64,000 nt of DNA. Source: Streptomyces collinus Tu 365 (GTDB lineage: Bacteria > Actinomycetota > Actinomycetes > Streptomycetales > Streptomycetaceae). Within the stretch, counting starts at the first letter, position 1. Each line of letters starts with the position of its first letter. The notes under the pieces are model-generated. The model was not told where the DNA came from. It saw nothing but the letters and a program-made list of their open reading frames with translations, and searched no databases. Position numbers and translations under genes: made by a program. The stretch spans positions 4,422,170-4,486,169 of the forward strand of contig NC_021985.1 in assembly GCF_000444875.1 (NCBI RefSeq), read 5' to 3'. Of this stretch, positions 35,573 through 43,820 are shown one piece after another.

Positions 35573-37260
35573 GCCTGGCGGCGGACCTCCACCACCCGGA
35601 AGCGGTTGGCCACGAACGCGCCGTCGGTGAGGGCCGCGTTCGCCGCGGGGTTGCCGCCCGAGCCGTGGAAGTCGGAGAAGGCCGCGGTCTGGTTCACGTA
35701 CACCCCGCCCGTCAGGTTGAGCGAGAGCTGGGCGGCCTCCTCCAGGCAGACCTCCTCGACGGCCCGCTCGACCTCGGTGTCGGTGGTGTAGGCGCCGACG
35801 GTCATGGCGCCCTTCTCGCGGATCGTGCGGCGCAGCAGCTCCAGCGCGTCGGTGACCGAGTCGACGGCGACGGCGAAGGAGACGGGACCGAAGCACTCGC
35901 TCATGTAGGCGGCCTCGGCGTCCGGCTTGGCGCCGTCCAGCTTGACGATCACGGGGGTGCGGACGACCGCGCCCGGGAACTCGGGGTTGCTGATCTCGCG
36001 GGAGGCGAGGGCGACCTCGCCCAGGCCGGCCGCCGCCTCCAGACGCGCCTTCACGTCCGGGTTGACGATCGCGCCGAGCAGGGCGTTGGCGCGGGCGTCG
36101 TCGCCGAGCAGGCCGTCGACCGCGCGCGCGAGGTCGGCGGTCACCTCGTCGAAGGTCTTCGGGCCCGCCTCGGTGCGGATGCCGTCGCGGGGGATCAGCA
36201 GGTTCTGCGGGGTGGTGCACATCTGGCCGCTGTACAGGGACAACGAGAAGGCCAGGTTGGAGAGCATCCCCTTGTAGTCGTCGGTCGACTCCACGACGAC
36301 CGTGTTGACGCCGGCCTTCTCGGTGTAGACCTGCGCCTGGCGGGCGTTGGCCTCCAGCCAGTCGCCGAAGGACGTCGAGCCGGTGTAGTCGATGATCCCG
36401 ATCTCGGGCCGGGTGGCGAGCGTCTTGGCGACGCCCTCGCCGGGGCGCTCGGCGGCCAGCGCGACCAGGTTCGGGTCGAAGCCGGCCTCGGTGAGCACCT
36501 GGCGGGCGACCTGCACCGTCAGGGCGAGCGGCAGCACCGCGCGCGGGTGGGGCTTGACCAGGACCGCGTTGCCGGTCGCGAGGGAGGCGAACAGGCCCGG
36601 GTAGCCGTTCCAGGTCGGGAAGGTGTTGCAGCCGATGACCAGGCCGATGCCGCGGGGGACCGGCGTGAACGCCTTGGTGAGGGCCAGCGGGTCGCGCTTG
36701 CCCTGGGGCTTGCTCCACTCCGCCGTGCCGGGGGTGCGGACCTGCTCCGCGTACGCGTAGGCCACCGCCTCCAGGCCGCGGTCCTGGGCGTGCGGGCCGC
36801 CCGCCTGGAGCGCCATCATGAAGGCCTGGCCGCTGGTGTGCATGACGGCGTGCGCGAACTCGTGCGTCCGGTCGCTGATCCGCTTGAGGATCTCCAGGCA
36901 GACCACCGCGCGGGTCTCCGCGCCCGCGTCCCGCCAGGCGCGCTGGCCGGCCTTCATGGCGGGCAGCAGCACGTCGACGTCCGCGTGCGGGTAGGTCACG
37001 CCCAGCTCGATCCCGTACGGCGAGACCTCGCCGCCCACCCAGTCGTCGGTGCCGGGCTGGCCGAGGTCGAGGCGGGTGCCGAGCACGGCGTCGAAGGCGG
37101 CCTTGCCCGCCGCCGCGTCCAGGCTGCCGTTCTCGCCGTAGGCCTTGGGGTGCTCGGGATGCGGGGACCAGTACGCGCGCGTGCGGATCGCCTCGAGCGC
37201 CTGGTCGAGAGTGGGCCGGTGCTTCGCGATGAGCTCGTGCGCGGTCAGTTCGGCGGCCAT
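35569..37260 (-). CDS. paaN: Phenylacetic acid degradation protein PaaN (aldehyde dehydrogenase family)
   Basis: 563 residues. N-terminal extension with YWSPHPEHPKAYGE, then an aldehyde dehydrogenase core: GCNTFPTWNGYPGLFASLATGNAVLVKPHP, catalytic Cys348 in SGQMCTTPQN, ECFGPVSF near the C-terminus. This matches the PaaN/PacL-type aldehyde dehydrogenase, which oxidises the ring-opened semialdehyde in phenylacetyl-CoA breakdown. The enoyl-CoA hydratase domain of PaaZ fusions is absent. It is divergent from paaH with an operator between them. Other paa genes are not in the window. Confidence 0.93.
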   Translation of the reverse strand: MAAELTAHELIAKHRPTLDQALEAIRTRAYWSPHPEHPKAYGENGSLDAAAGKAAFDAVLGTRLDLGQPGTDDWVGGEVSPYGIELGVTYPHADVDVLLPAMKAGQRAWRDAGAETRAVVCLEILKRISDRTHEFAHAVMHTSGQAFMMALQAGGPHAQDRGLEAVAYAYAEQVRTPGTAEWSKPQGKRDPLALTKAFTPVPRGIGLVIGCNTFPTWNGYPGLFASLATGNAVLVKPHPRAVLPLALTVQVARQVLTEAGFDPNLVALAAERPGEGVAKTLATRPEIGIIDYTGSTSFGDWLEANARQAQVYTEKAGVNTVVVESTDDYKGMLSNLAFSLSLYSGQMCTTPQNLLIPRDGIRTEAGPKTFDEVTADLARAVDGLLGDDARANALLGAIVNPDVKARLEAAAGLGEVALASREISNPEFPGAVVRTPVIVKLDGAKPDAEAAYMSECFGPVSFAVAVDSVTDALELLRRTIREKGAMTVGAYTTDTEVERAVEEVCLEEAAQLSLNLTGGVYVNQTAAFSDFHGSGGNPAANAALTDGAFVANRFRVVEVRRQA

Positions 37261-37349
37261 GCGGGACCAACTCCTCGTCTGGAGAACTCTTCCTCGAGTT
37301 CACGACCTGGCGTAAAGAGCAGCGGGATGGGACGGTCAGAGCTAGAGTA

Positions 37350-37363
37350 ACCGAACGATCGGT
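37350..37363. promoter_or_regulatory. PaaR-type operator between paaN and paaH
   Basis: ACCGAACGATCGGT fits ACCG-NN-CG-NN-CGGT, the core reported for the TetR regulator PaaR in corynebacteria. It is central in the divergent promoter region and the TetR gene follows paaH, so it is probably the operator of that protein. Confidence 0.65.
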
Positions 37364-37387
37364 CGGGACAAGGGGGTCCGCCGCATC

Positions 37388-37396
37388 TGTGGACAA
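37388..37396 (-). other. DnaA box in the paaH promoter region
   Basis: TGTGGACAA, reverse complement of TTGTCCACA, 24 bases before the paaH ATG. Perfect match to the Streptomyces DnaA box. Confidence 0.6.
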
Positions 37397-37419
37397 CCCC
37401 GTGCGGGAGGATCGCGCAC

Positions 37420-38934
37420 ATGACAGCAATCGACCTCAGCAGCCCCGTGGCCGTCGTCGGCACCGGCACCATGGGCCAGGGCATCGCCCAGGTCGCGCTG
37501 GTGGCCGGCCACCCCGTGCGGCTCTACGACGCCGTCCCCGGACGTGCCGAGGCGGCGGCCGAAGCGATCGGCGCCCGCCTGGACCGGCTCGTGGCCAAGG
37601 ACCGGCTCACCGCCGCCGAGCGCGACGCCGCCCGCGACCGGCTCACCCCCGCCGCCGTACTGGCCGAACTGGCCGACTGCGCTCTGGTCGTCGAGGCCGT
37701 CCTGGAGCGGCTCGACGTCAAGCAGCAGCTCTTCCGCGAGCTGGAGGAGATCGTCGCCGACGACTGCCTGCTCGCCACCAACACCTCGTCCCTGTCGGTG
37801 ACGGCCATCGGCGGCGCGCTGGGCAACCCCGGCCGCTTCGTGGGCCTGCACTTCTTCAACCCGGCCCCGCTGCTGCCGCTGGTCGAGGTCGTCTCCGGGT
37901 TCGCCACCGACGTCACGTCGGCCACGCGCGCGTACGAGACGGCCCGCGCCTGGGGCAAGACCCCGGTGGCCTGCGCGGACACCCCCGGCTTCATCGTCAA
38001 CCGCATCGCCCGGCCGTTCTACGCCGAGGCCTTCGCCGTCTACGAGGCCCAGGCCGCCGACCCGGCCACCATCGACGCGGTGCTGCGCGAGTGCGGCGGC
38101 TTCCGGATGGGCGCCTTCGAGCTCACCGACCTCATCGGGCAGGACGTCAACGAGTCCGTCACCCACTCGGTGTGGCGGTCCTTCTTCCAGGACGTCCGCT
38201 TCACGCCCTCGCTCGCCCAGCGCCGGCTGGTGGAGTCCGGACGGCACGGCCGCAAGAGCGGACACGGCTGGTACGACTACGCCGAGGGCGCCGAGCGCCC
38301 CGAGCCGCACACCGCGGACAAGGAGCGTCCGCCCGCCCACGTCACCGTCGAGGGCGACCTCGGACCCGCCGCCGAACTGCTCCCGATGCTCCGTGAGGCG
38401 GGCATCCAGGTCCGCGAGGACGACGAGGACAACGGCACCCGGCTGGTGCTGCCCGGCGGCGGCCAGCTGGCCCTCGCCGACGGCCAGACGTCCGTGGAGT
38501 TCCGTGACGTCGTCTACTTCGACCTGGCCCTCGACTACCGCAAGGCGACCCGCGTCGCCCTGTCGGCCTCCCAGGACACCTCGTCGCAGACCCTCACCGA
38601 GGCGATCGGCCTGTTCCAGGCGCTCGGCAAGGACGTCAGCGTCATCGGCGACGTCCCCGGCATGATCGTCGCCCGCACGGTCGCCCGGATCGTCGACCTC
38701 GCGCACGACGCCGTCGCCAAGGGCGTCGCCACCGAGGAGGACATCGACACCGCGATGCTCCTGGGTGTCAATTACCCGCTCGGCCCCTTCGAGTGGAGCC
38801 GCAGGCTCGGCCGCGGCTGGGCCTACGACCTGCTGGACGACCTGCACCTGCGCGATCCCTCCGGCCGGTACGCACCGTCCCTCGCGCTCTACCGTCACGC
38901 GTACGCCACCGACAAGCGGGAGAGCACCCCATGA
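37420..38934 (+). CDS. paaH: 3-Hydroxyacyl-CoA dehydrogenase (PaaH-like)
   Basis: 504 residues. NAD-binding motif GTGTMGQGIA (14-23), NTSSLSVT, catalytic-region GLHFFNPAPLLPLVEVV, then a first C-terminal dimerisation domain (DTPGFIVNRIARPFYAEA). A second, partly duplicated one ends with FEWSRRLGRGWAYDLLDDLH. The long two-domain form is the PaaH type, which oxidises 3-hydroxyadipyl-CoA in phenylacetate catabolism. It overlaps the downstream TetR gene (ATGA) and is divergent from paaN. Confidence 0.92.
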   Translation: MTAIDLSSPVAVVGTGTMGQGIAQVALVAGHPVRLYDAVPGRAEAAAEAIGARLDRLVAKDRLTAAERDAARDRLTPAAVLAELADCALVVEAVLERLDVKQQLFRELEEIVADDCLLATNTSSLSVTAIGGALGNPGRFVGLHFFNPAPLLPLVEVVSGFATDVTSATRAYETARAWGKTPVACADTPGFIVNRIARPFYAEAFAVYEAQAADPATIDAVLRECGGFRMGAFELTDLIGQDVNESVTHSVWRSFFQDVRFTPSLAQRRLVESGRHGRKSGHGWYDYAEGAERPEPHTADKERPPAHVTVEGDLGPAAELLPMLREAGIQVREDDEDNGTRLVLPGGGQLALADGQTSVEFRDVVYFDLALDYRKATRVALSASQDTSSQTLTEAIGLFQALGKDVSVIGDVPGMIVARTVARIVDLAHDAVAKGVATEEDIDTAMLLGVNYPLGPFEWSRRLGRGWAYDLLDDLHLRDPSGRYAPSLALYRHAYATDKRESTP

Positions 38935-39518
38935 CCACCGCCAAGCGCGACACGTACACCCCCGAGACCCTGCTCTCGGTCGCGGTGCAGGTCTTCAACG
39001 AGCGGGGCTACGACGGCACTTCCATGGAGCACCTGTCCAGGGCGGCCGGCATCTCCAAGTCCTCCATCTACCACCATGTCAGCGGCAAGGAGGAGTTGCT
39101 GCGCCGGGCGGTGAGCCGCGCCCTCGACGGGCTGTTCGGCATCCTGGACGAGGAGCACGCGCGCGCGGGACGCGCCGCCGACCGGCTGGAGCACGTCGTA
39201 CGGCGCATGGTCGAGGTGCTCATAGCCGAGCTGCCCTACGTGACGCTGCTGCTGCGCGTGCGCGGCAACACCGAGACCGAGCGCTGGGCGCTGGAGCGGC
39301 GCCGCGACTTCGACCACCGGGTCGCCGAGCTGCTGAAGGCCGCGGCCGCCGACGGCGACATACGGGGCGACGTCGAGGTGCGCCTGGCCACCCGGCTGGT
39401 CTTCGGCATGATCAACTCGGTGGTGGAGTGGTACCGGCCGGACACCCGGGGCGCCAGCGGCCGCGAGGTGGCCGACGCGGTGGTCCGCCTGGTCTTCTCG
39501 GGCCTGCGCCAGGACTGA
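38931..39518 (+). CDS. paaR: TetR-family regulator of the paa genes
   Basis: 195 residues from ATG 38931, overlapping the paaH stop. An N-terminal TetR HTH (about 14-60: LLSVAVQVFNERGYDGTSMEHLSRAAGISKSSIYHHVSGKEELL) precedes a helical effector domain of the PaaR-like group. It probably represses paaN and paaH through the site at 37350 until phenylacetyl-CoA accumulates. Effector and targets are inferred. A related site also lies in the bkd promoter region. Confidence 0.85.
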   Translation: MTTAKRDTYTPETLLSVAVQVFNERGYDGTSMEHLSRAAGISKSSIYHHVSGKEELLRRAVSRALDGLFGILDEEHARAGRAADRLEHVVRRMVEVLIAELPYVTLLLRVRGNTETERWALERRRDFDHRVAELLKAAAADGDIRGDVEVRLATRLVFGMINSVVEWYRPDTRGASGREVADAVVRLVFSGLRQD

Positions 39519-39561
39519 GGCAGGGCCGCGGCCGGAACCGAGGCCACGCGCGGCCCGCGGC

Positions 39562-40062
39562 TCAGGTCTCCGGCTCCAGGTCCTCCTCCTCGAACACCAG
39601 CAGGGTGCGGGTGCTGAGTACCTCGGGGATGGCCTGCAGCCGGGTCAGCACCAGTTCGCGCAGCGCCCTGTTGTCGGGCGTGTGCACCAGCAGCAGCACG
39701 TCGAAGTCGCCGCCCACCAGGGCGATGTGGGAGGCGCCGGGCAGCTGCCTGAGCTGCTCGCGGACGGTGCGCCAGGTGTTCTGGACGATCTTGAGGGTGA
39801 CGTACGCCGACGTCCCGTGCCCCGCCCGCTCGTGGTCGACGCGGGCGCTGAACCCCCGGATCACCCCGTCCTCGACCAGACGGTTGATGCGCGCGTAGGC
39901 GTTCGCGCGCGAGACGTGCACCCGTTCGGCCACGGAGCGTATCGAGGCCCGGCCGTCCGCCTGGAGGATCTTCAGGATGTCCTGGTCGATCGCGTCGAGC
40001 GGACGCGGCACCGTCGGGCCGGCTCCGTCCTGCGGCCCGTCGGCCATTTGTTCAGCTGCCAT
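39562..40062 (-). CDS. bkdR: Lrp/AsnC-family regulator, probably of bkd cluster 1
   Basis: 166 residues from ATG 40062 with GGGGGGA upstream; an in-frame ATG at 40077 is an alternative. HTH about 27-75 (LDAIDQDILKILQADGRASIRSVAERVHVSRANAYARINRL), then a RAM-type ligand domain (AYVTLKIVQNTWRTVREQLRQLPGASHIALVGGDFDVLLLVHT). It is divergent from E1 alpha of the branched-chain 2-oxoacid dehydrogenase, the same arrangement as BkdR in pseudomonads, so regulation by branched-chain amino acids is likely. Confidence 0.85.
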   Translation of the reverse strand: MAAEQMADGPQDGAGPTVPRPLDAIDQDILKILQADGRASIRSVAERVHVSRANAYARINRLVEDGVIRGFSARVDHERAGHGTSAYVTLKIVQNTWRTVREQLRQLPGASHIALVGGDFDVLLLVHTPDNRALRELVLTRLQAIPEVLSTRTLLVFEEEDLEPET

Positions 40063-40107
40063 GTCCCCCCGCTTCATCGCCGTGGACGTCCTGCGTTCAT
40101 TGCAGGT

Positions 40108-40129
40108 TGTGGAGAACCGTTTGTCCACA
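40108..40129. other. Pair of inverted DnaA boxes in the bkdR-bkd cluster 1 promoter region
   Basis: TGTGGAGAA (40108-40116, minus-strand TTCTCCACA) and TTGTCCACA (40121-40129, perfect) lie four bases apart and face each other. This is a compact potential high-affinity DnaA site. Confidence 0.6.
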
Positions 40130-40163
40130 GCCTGACGGGGCCTGTAGCCAAAATGTGCCGACG

Positions 40164-40177
40164 ACCGAACAATCGGT
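40164..40177. promoter_or_regulatory. PaaR-like operator upstream of bkd cluster 1
   Basis: ACCGAACAATCGGT differs from the paa operator ACCGAACGATCGGT at one base, 61 bases before the E1 alpha start. Confidence 0.55.
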
Positions 40178-40237
40178 TGGTGAGGCGAGTCACAGCCGAC
40201 GCGTCTCCCGTAGCCGCTCCCACGAGGAGGTGCCGTC

Positions 40238-41383
40238 ATGACGGTCCTGGAGCAGCGAGGCGCTTACCAGCCCTCGCCGCCGCCCGCCTGGCAGCCCCGT
40301 ATGGACCCCGCGCCGCTGCTGCCCGACGCCGAGCCCTACCGCGTCCTCGGCACCGAGGCGGCGGCGGAGGCCGACCCGGACCTGCTGCGCCGGCTGTACG
40401 CGCAGCTGGTGCGCGGCCGCCGCTACAACGCGCAGGCCACCGCGCTGACCAAGCAGGGCCGTCTGGCCGTCTACCCCTCCAGCACCGGCCAGGAGGCGTG
40501 CGAGGTCGCCGCCGCGCTGGCCCTCGAAGAGCGCGACTGGCTCTTCCCCAGCTACCGCGACACCCTCGCCGTGGTCGCCCGGGGCGTCGACCCCGTCGAG
40601 GCGCTCACCCTGCTGCGCGGCGACTGGCACACCGGCTACGACCCCTACGAGCACCGGGTGGCCCCGCTGAGCACCCCGCTCGCCACCCAGCTCCCGCACG
40701 CCGTCGGTCTCGCGCACGCCGCCCGCCTCAAGGGCGATGACGTGGTCGCGCTCGCCATGGTCGGCGACGGCGGCACCAGCGAGGGCGACTTCCACGAGGC
40801 CCTGAACTTCGCCGCCGTCTGGCAGGCACCGGTGGTCTTCCTGGTGCAGAACAACGGCTTCGCCATCTCCGTCCCGCTCGCCAAGCAGACCGCCGCGCCC
40901 TCCCTGGCCCACAAGGCCGTCGGCTACGGCATGCCGGGCCGGCTGGTCGACGGCAACGACGCGGTCGCCGTGCACGAGGTCCTCGGCGACGCCGTACGCC
41001 GCGCACGCGCCGGCGGCGGCCCCACCCTGGTCGAGGCGGTGACCTACCGCGTCGACGCCCACACCAACGCCGACGACGCCACCCGCTACCGCGGCGACGC
41101 CGAGGTCGAGGCCTGGCGCGCCCACGACCCGGTCCAGCTGCTGGAGCGGGAGCTGACCGGGCGCGGCCTGCTCGACGAGGACGGCCTCGCCGCCGCCCGG
41201 CAGGACGCCGAGCAGATGGCCGCCGACCTGCGAGAGCGCATGAACCGGGACCCCGAGCTGAACCCCATGGACCTCTTCGACCACGTCTACGCCGAGAACA
41301 CCGCACAGCTGCGCGAGCAGCGCGCCCTGCTGCGCGCCGAGCTCGAGGCGGAGCAGGGCGACCAGGAAGGCGGCCTGCGATGA
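40238..41383 (+). CDS. bkdA: Branched-chain 2-oxoacid dehydrogenase E1 alpha subunit (cluster 1)
   Basis: 381 residues. Thiamine diphosphate motif GDGGTSEGDFHEALNFAAVWQAPVVFLVQNN is intact, and the typical KQTAAPSLAHKAVGYGMPGRLVDGNDAVAV and RVDAHTNADDATRYR (phosphorylation-loop-like) follow. With E1 beta it decarboxylates the oxoacids of Val, Leu and Ile, giving the isobutyryl, isovaleryl and 2-methylbutyryl starters for branched fatty acids and polyketides. It overlaps E1 beta (ATGA). ATG 40238 has GAGGAGG upstream. Confidence 0.95.
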   Translation: MTVLEQRGAYQPSPPPAWQPRMDPAPLLPDAEPYRVLGTEAAAEADPDLLRRLYAQLVRGRRYNAQATALTKQGRLAVYPSSTGQEACEVAAALALEERDWLFPSYRDTLAVVARGVDPVEALTLLRGDWHTGYDPYEHRVAPLSTPLATQLPHAVGLAHAARLKGDDVVALAMVGDGGTSEGDFHEALNFAAVWQAPVVFLVQNNGFAISVPLAKQTAAPSLAHKAVGYGMPGRLVDGNDAVAVHEVLGDAVRRARAGGGPTLVEAVTYRVDAHTNADDATRYRGDAEVEAWRAHDPVQLLERELTGRGLLDEDGLAAARQDAEQMAADLRERMNRDPELNPMDLFDHVYAENTAQLREQRALLRAELEAEQGDQEGGLR

Positions 41384-42384
41384 CCACCGTCGCCGTCAAG
41401 CCCGCCACCATGGCGCAGGCCCTCACGCGCGCGATGCGCGACGCGATGGCCGCCGACCCCTCCGTGCACGTCATGGGCGAGGACGTCGGCACCCTCGGCG
41501 GTGTCTTCCGGGTCACCGACGGACTCGCCAAGGAGTTCGGCGAGGACCGCTGCACCGACACCCCGCTCGCCGAGGCGGGCATCCTCGGCACCGCCGTCGG
41601 CATGGCCATGTACGGCCTGCGCCCGGTCGTCGAGATGCAGTTCGACGCGTTCGCCTACCCGGCGTTCGAGCAGCTGATCAGCCATGTCTCCCGGATGCGC
41701 AACCGCACCCGCGGCCGGATGCCGCTGCCGATCACCGTCCGCATCCCCTACGGCGGCGGCATCGGCGGCGTCGAGCACCACAGCGACTCCTCCGAGGCCT
41801 ACTACATGGCCACCCCCGGCCTGCACGTGGTCACGCCCGCGACCGTCGCCGACGCCTACGGGCTGCTGCGCCAGGCCATCGCCTCCGACGACCCGGTCGT
41901 CTTCCTGGAGCCCAAGCGCCTGTACTGGTCGAAGGACTCCTGGAACCCCGAGCAGCCGACGGACGTGGAACCGATCGGGCGCGCGGTGGTCCGGCGGCGC
42001 GGCAGCAGCGCCACCCTGCTCACCTACGGCCCGTCGCTGCCGGTCTGCATGGAGGCCGCCGAGGCCGCCCGGTCCGAGGGCTGGGACCTCGAAGTGGTCG
42101 ACCTGCGCTCCCTGGTGCCGTTCGACGACGAGACGGTCTGCGCCTCCGTGCGGCGCACCGGGCGCGCGGTCGTCGTGCACGAGTCGACCGGGTTCGGCGG
42201 CCCCGGCGGCGAGATCGCCGCCCGCGTCACCGAGCGCTGCTTCCACCACCTGGAGGCACCGGTGCTGCGCGTGGCCGGCTTCGACATCCCCTACCCGCCG
42301 CCGATGCTGGAGCGGCACCACCTGCCCGGTGTCGACCGCATCCTGGACGCCGTGGGGCGCCTGCAGTGGGAGGCCGAGGGCTGA
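41380..42384 (+). CDS. bkdB: Branched-chain 2-oxoacid dehydrogenase E1 beta subunit (cluster 1)
   Basis: 334 residues. Family hallmarks are VMGEDVGTLGGVFRVTDGL, PLAEAGILGTAVGMAMYGLRPVVEMQFDAFAYPAFEQL, RIPYGGGIGGVEHHSDSSEAYY and the transketolase C-terminal domain ending HHLEAPVLRVAGFDIPYPPPMLE. It completes the E1 heterotetramer and shapes the oxoacid pocket. It overlaps the alpha gene by four bases and the E2 gene by one (TGATG), so the three are co-translated. Confidence 0.95.
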   Translation: MTTVAVKPATMAQALTRAMRDAMAADPSVHVMGEDVGTLGGVFRVTDGLAKEFGEDRCTDTPLAEAGILGTAVGMAMYGLRPVVEMQFDAFAYPAFEQLISHVSRMRNRTRGRMPLPITVRIPYGGGIGGVEHHSDSSEAYYMATPGLHVVTPATVADAYGLLRQAIASDDPVVFLEPKRLYWSKDSWNPEQPTDVEPIGRAVVRRRGSSATLLTYGPSLPVCMEAAEAARSEGWDLEVVDLRSLVPFDDETVCASVRRTGRAVVVHESTGFGGPGGEIAARVTERCFHHLEAPVLRVAGFDIPYPPPMLERHHLPGVDRILDAVGRLQWEAEG

Positions 42385-43718
42385 TGGCACAGGTGCTGGA
42401 GTTCAAGCTGCCCGACCTCGGTGAGGGACTCACCGAGGCGGAGATCGTCCGCTGGCTGGTGAACGTCGGCGACGTCGTCGCCATCGACCAGCCGGTCGTC
42501 GAGGTCGAGACGGCCAAGGCCATGGTCGAGGTCCCCTGCCCCTACGGCGGCGTGGTCACCGCGCGCTTCGGCGAGGAGGGCACCGAACTGCCCGTCGGCG
42601 CACCGCTGCTGACGGTCGCGGTGGGCTCCGGGACCGCTCCGGAGCCGGACGGCGACGGCGGGGGATCGGGCAACGTCCTCGTCGGGTACGGCACCTCCGA
42701 GGCGCCGGCCCGGCGCCGCAGGGTGCGCGCCACGGCCGCCGGCGGGCCGGCGGGGCAGCCCGCTCCGGCAGTCCCCGCCCCCGCGCCCGCCCCGGTCGCG
42801 GCGCCCGCCGCCACGGCCGCGCCCGGCACGGGGCCGGTCCCGGTGATCTCCCCCCTGGTGCGCCGGCTCGCCCGGGACAACGACCTGGACCTGCGGCAGC
42901 TCGCCGGATCGGGGCCCGACGGGCTGATCCTGCGGGCCGACGTCGAGGGCGCGCTGCGGGCCAGGACCGCGCCCGCCCCCGCGGCGCAGGAACCGTCCGC
43001 CCGTGTCTCCGCCGGCTCCCCCGTCCGCGACGGCGTCCGCATCCCGCTCAAGGGTGTACGGGGCGCCGTCGCCGACAAGCTCTCCCGCAGCCGCCGGGAG
43101 ATCCCCGACGCCACCTGCTGGGTCGACGCCGACGCGACGGAACTCATGCGCGCGCGGGCCGCGATGAACGCCGCCGGAGCCTCCAGGATTTCGCTCATCG
43201 CGCTGCTCGCCCGCATCTGCGCCGCCGCGCTGGCACGCCACCCGGAGCTGAACTCCTACGTCGACACCGAGGCCCGCGAGGTCGTCCGGCTCGACGAGGT
43301 GCACCTCGGCTTCGCCGCGCAGACCGAGCGCGGCCTGGTCGTGCCGGTCGTCCGGGACGCCCACGCCCGTGACGCCGAGTCGCTGACCGCCGAGTTCGCC
43401 CGGCTCACCGAAGCGGCCCGGACCGGCACACTGACCCCGGCGGAACTCACCGGCGGCACCTTCACGTTGAACAACTACGGCGTCTTCGGCGTCGACGGCT
43501 CCACCCCGATCATCAACCACCCCGAGGCGGCCATGCTCGGCGTCGGCCGCATCGTCCCCAAGCCGTGGGTGCACGAGGGCGAACTGGCCGTGCGCCAGGT
43601 CGTCCAGCTCTCGCTCACCTTCGACCACCGGGTGTGCGACGGCGGCACCGCGGGCGGCTTCCTGCGGTACGTCGCCGACTGCGTGGAACAGCCGGCGGTG
43701 CTGCTGCGCACCCTGTGA
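42384..43718 (+). CDS. bkdC: Branched-chain 2-oxoacid dehydrogenase E2 (dihydrolipoyl acyltransferase, cluster 1)
   Basis: 444 residues from ATG 42384. A single lipoyl domain (about 3-80) with Lys45 in VETAKAMVEV, an Ala/Pro-rich swinging linker, an E3/E1-binding domain (about 153-195: VISPLVRRLARDNDLDLRQLAGSGPDGLILRADV), then the catalytic domain with His415 and Asp419 in DHRVCDGG. It moves the acyl group to CoA. No E3 gene is present, so lipoamide dehydrogenase must be shared from elsewhere. Confidence 0.95.
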   Translation: MAQVLEFKLPDLGEGLTEAEIVRWLVNVGDVVAIDQPVVEVETAKAMVEVPCPYGGVVTARFGEEGTELPVGAPLLTVAVGSGTAPEPDGDGGGSGNVLVGYGTSEAPARRRRVRATAAGGPAGQPAPAVPAPAPAPVAAPAATAAPGTGPVPVISPLVRRLARDNDLDLRQLAGSGPDGLILRADVEGALRARTAPAPAAQEPSARVSAGSPVRDGVRIPLKGVRGAVADKLSRSRREIPDATCWVDADATELMRARAAMNAAGASRISLIALLARICAAALARHPELNSYVDTEAREVVRLDEVHLGFAAQTERGLVVPVVRDAHARDAESLTAEFARLTEAARTGTLTPAELTGGTFTLNNYGVFGVDGSTPIINHPEAAMLGVGRIVPKPWVHEGELAVRQVVQLSLTFDHRVCDGGTAGGFLRYVADCVEQPAVLLRTL

Positions 43719-43731
43719 CCCGACGCGAGCC

Positions 43732-43764
43732 CGCGGGGGACGCCGCACCCGGGCGTTCCCCGCG
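43732..43764 (+). terminator. Terminator of bkd cluster 1
   Basis: CGCGGGGGACGCC pairs with GGCGTTCCCCGCG (one G-T pair) 13 bases after the E2 stop. No T-tract. Confidence 0.7.
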
Positions 43765-43820
43765 CCGCGCGTGAGCGCTCCTCGGTTCCCTGTGATCAAC
43801 CTGACACGCATACTCGGGGG

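Noticed and set aside
34376..37429. Leftward open frame of about 1017 codons
   Set aside because: It runs antisense to the HTTM and methyltransferase genes and out of frame with paaN; no domain is recognisable.
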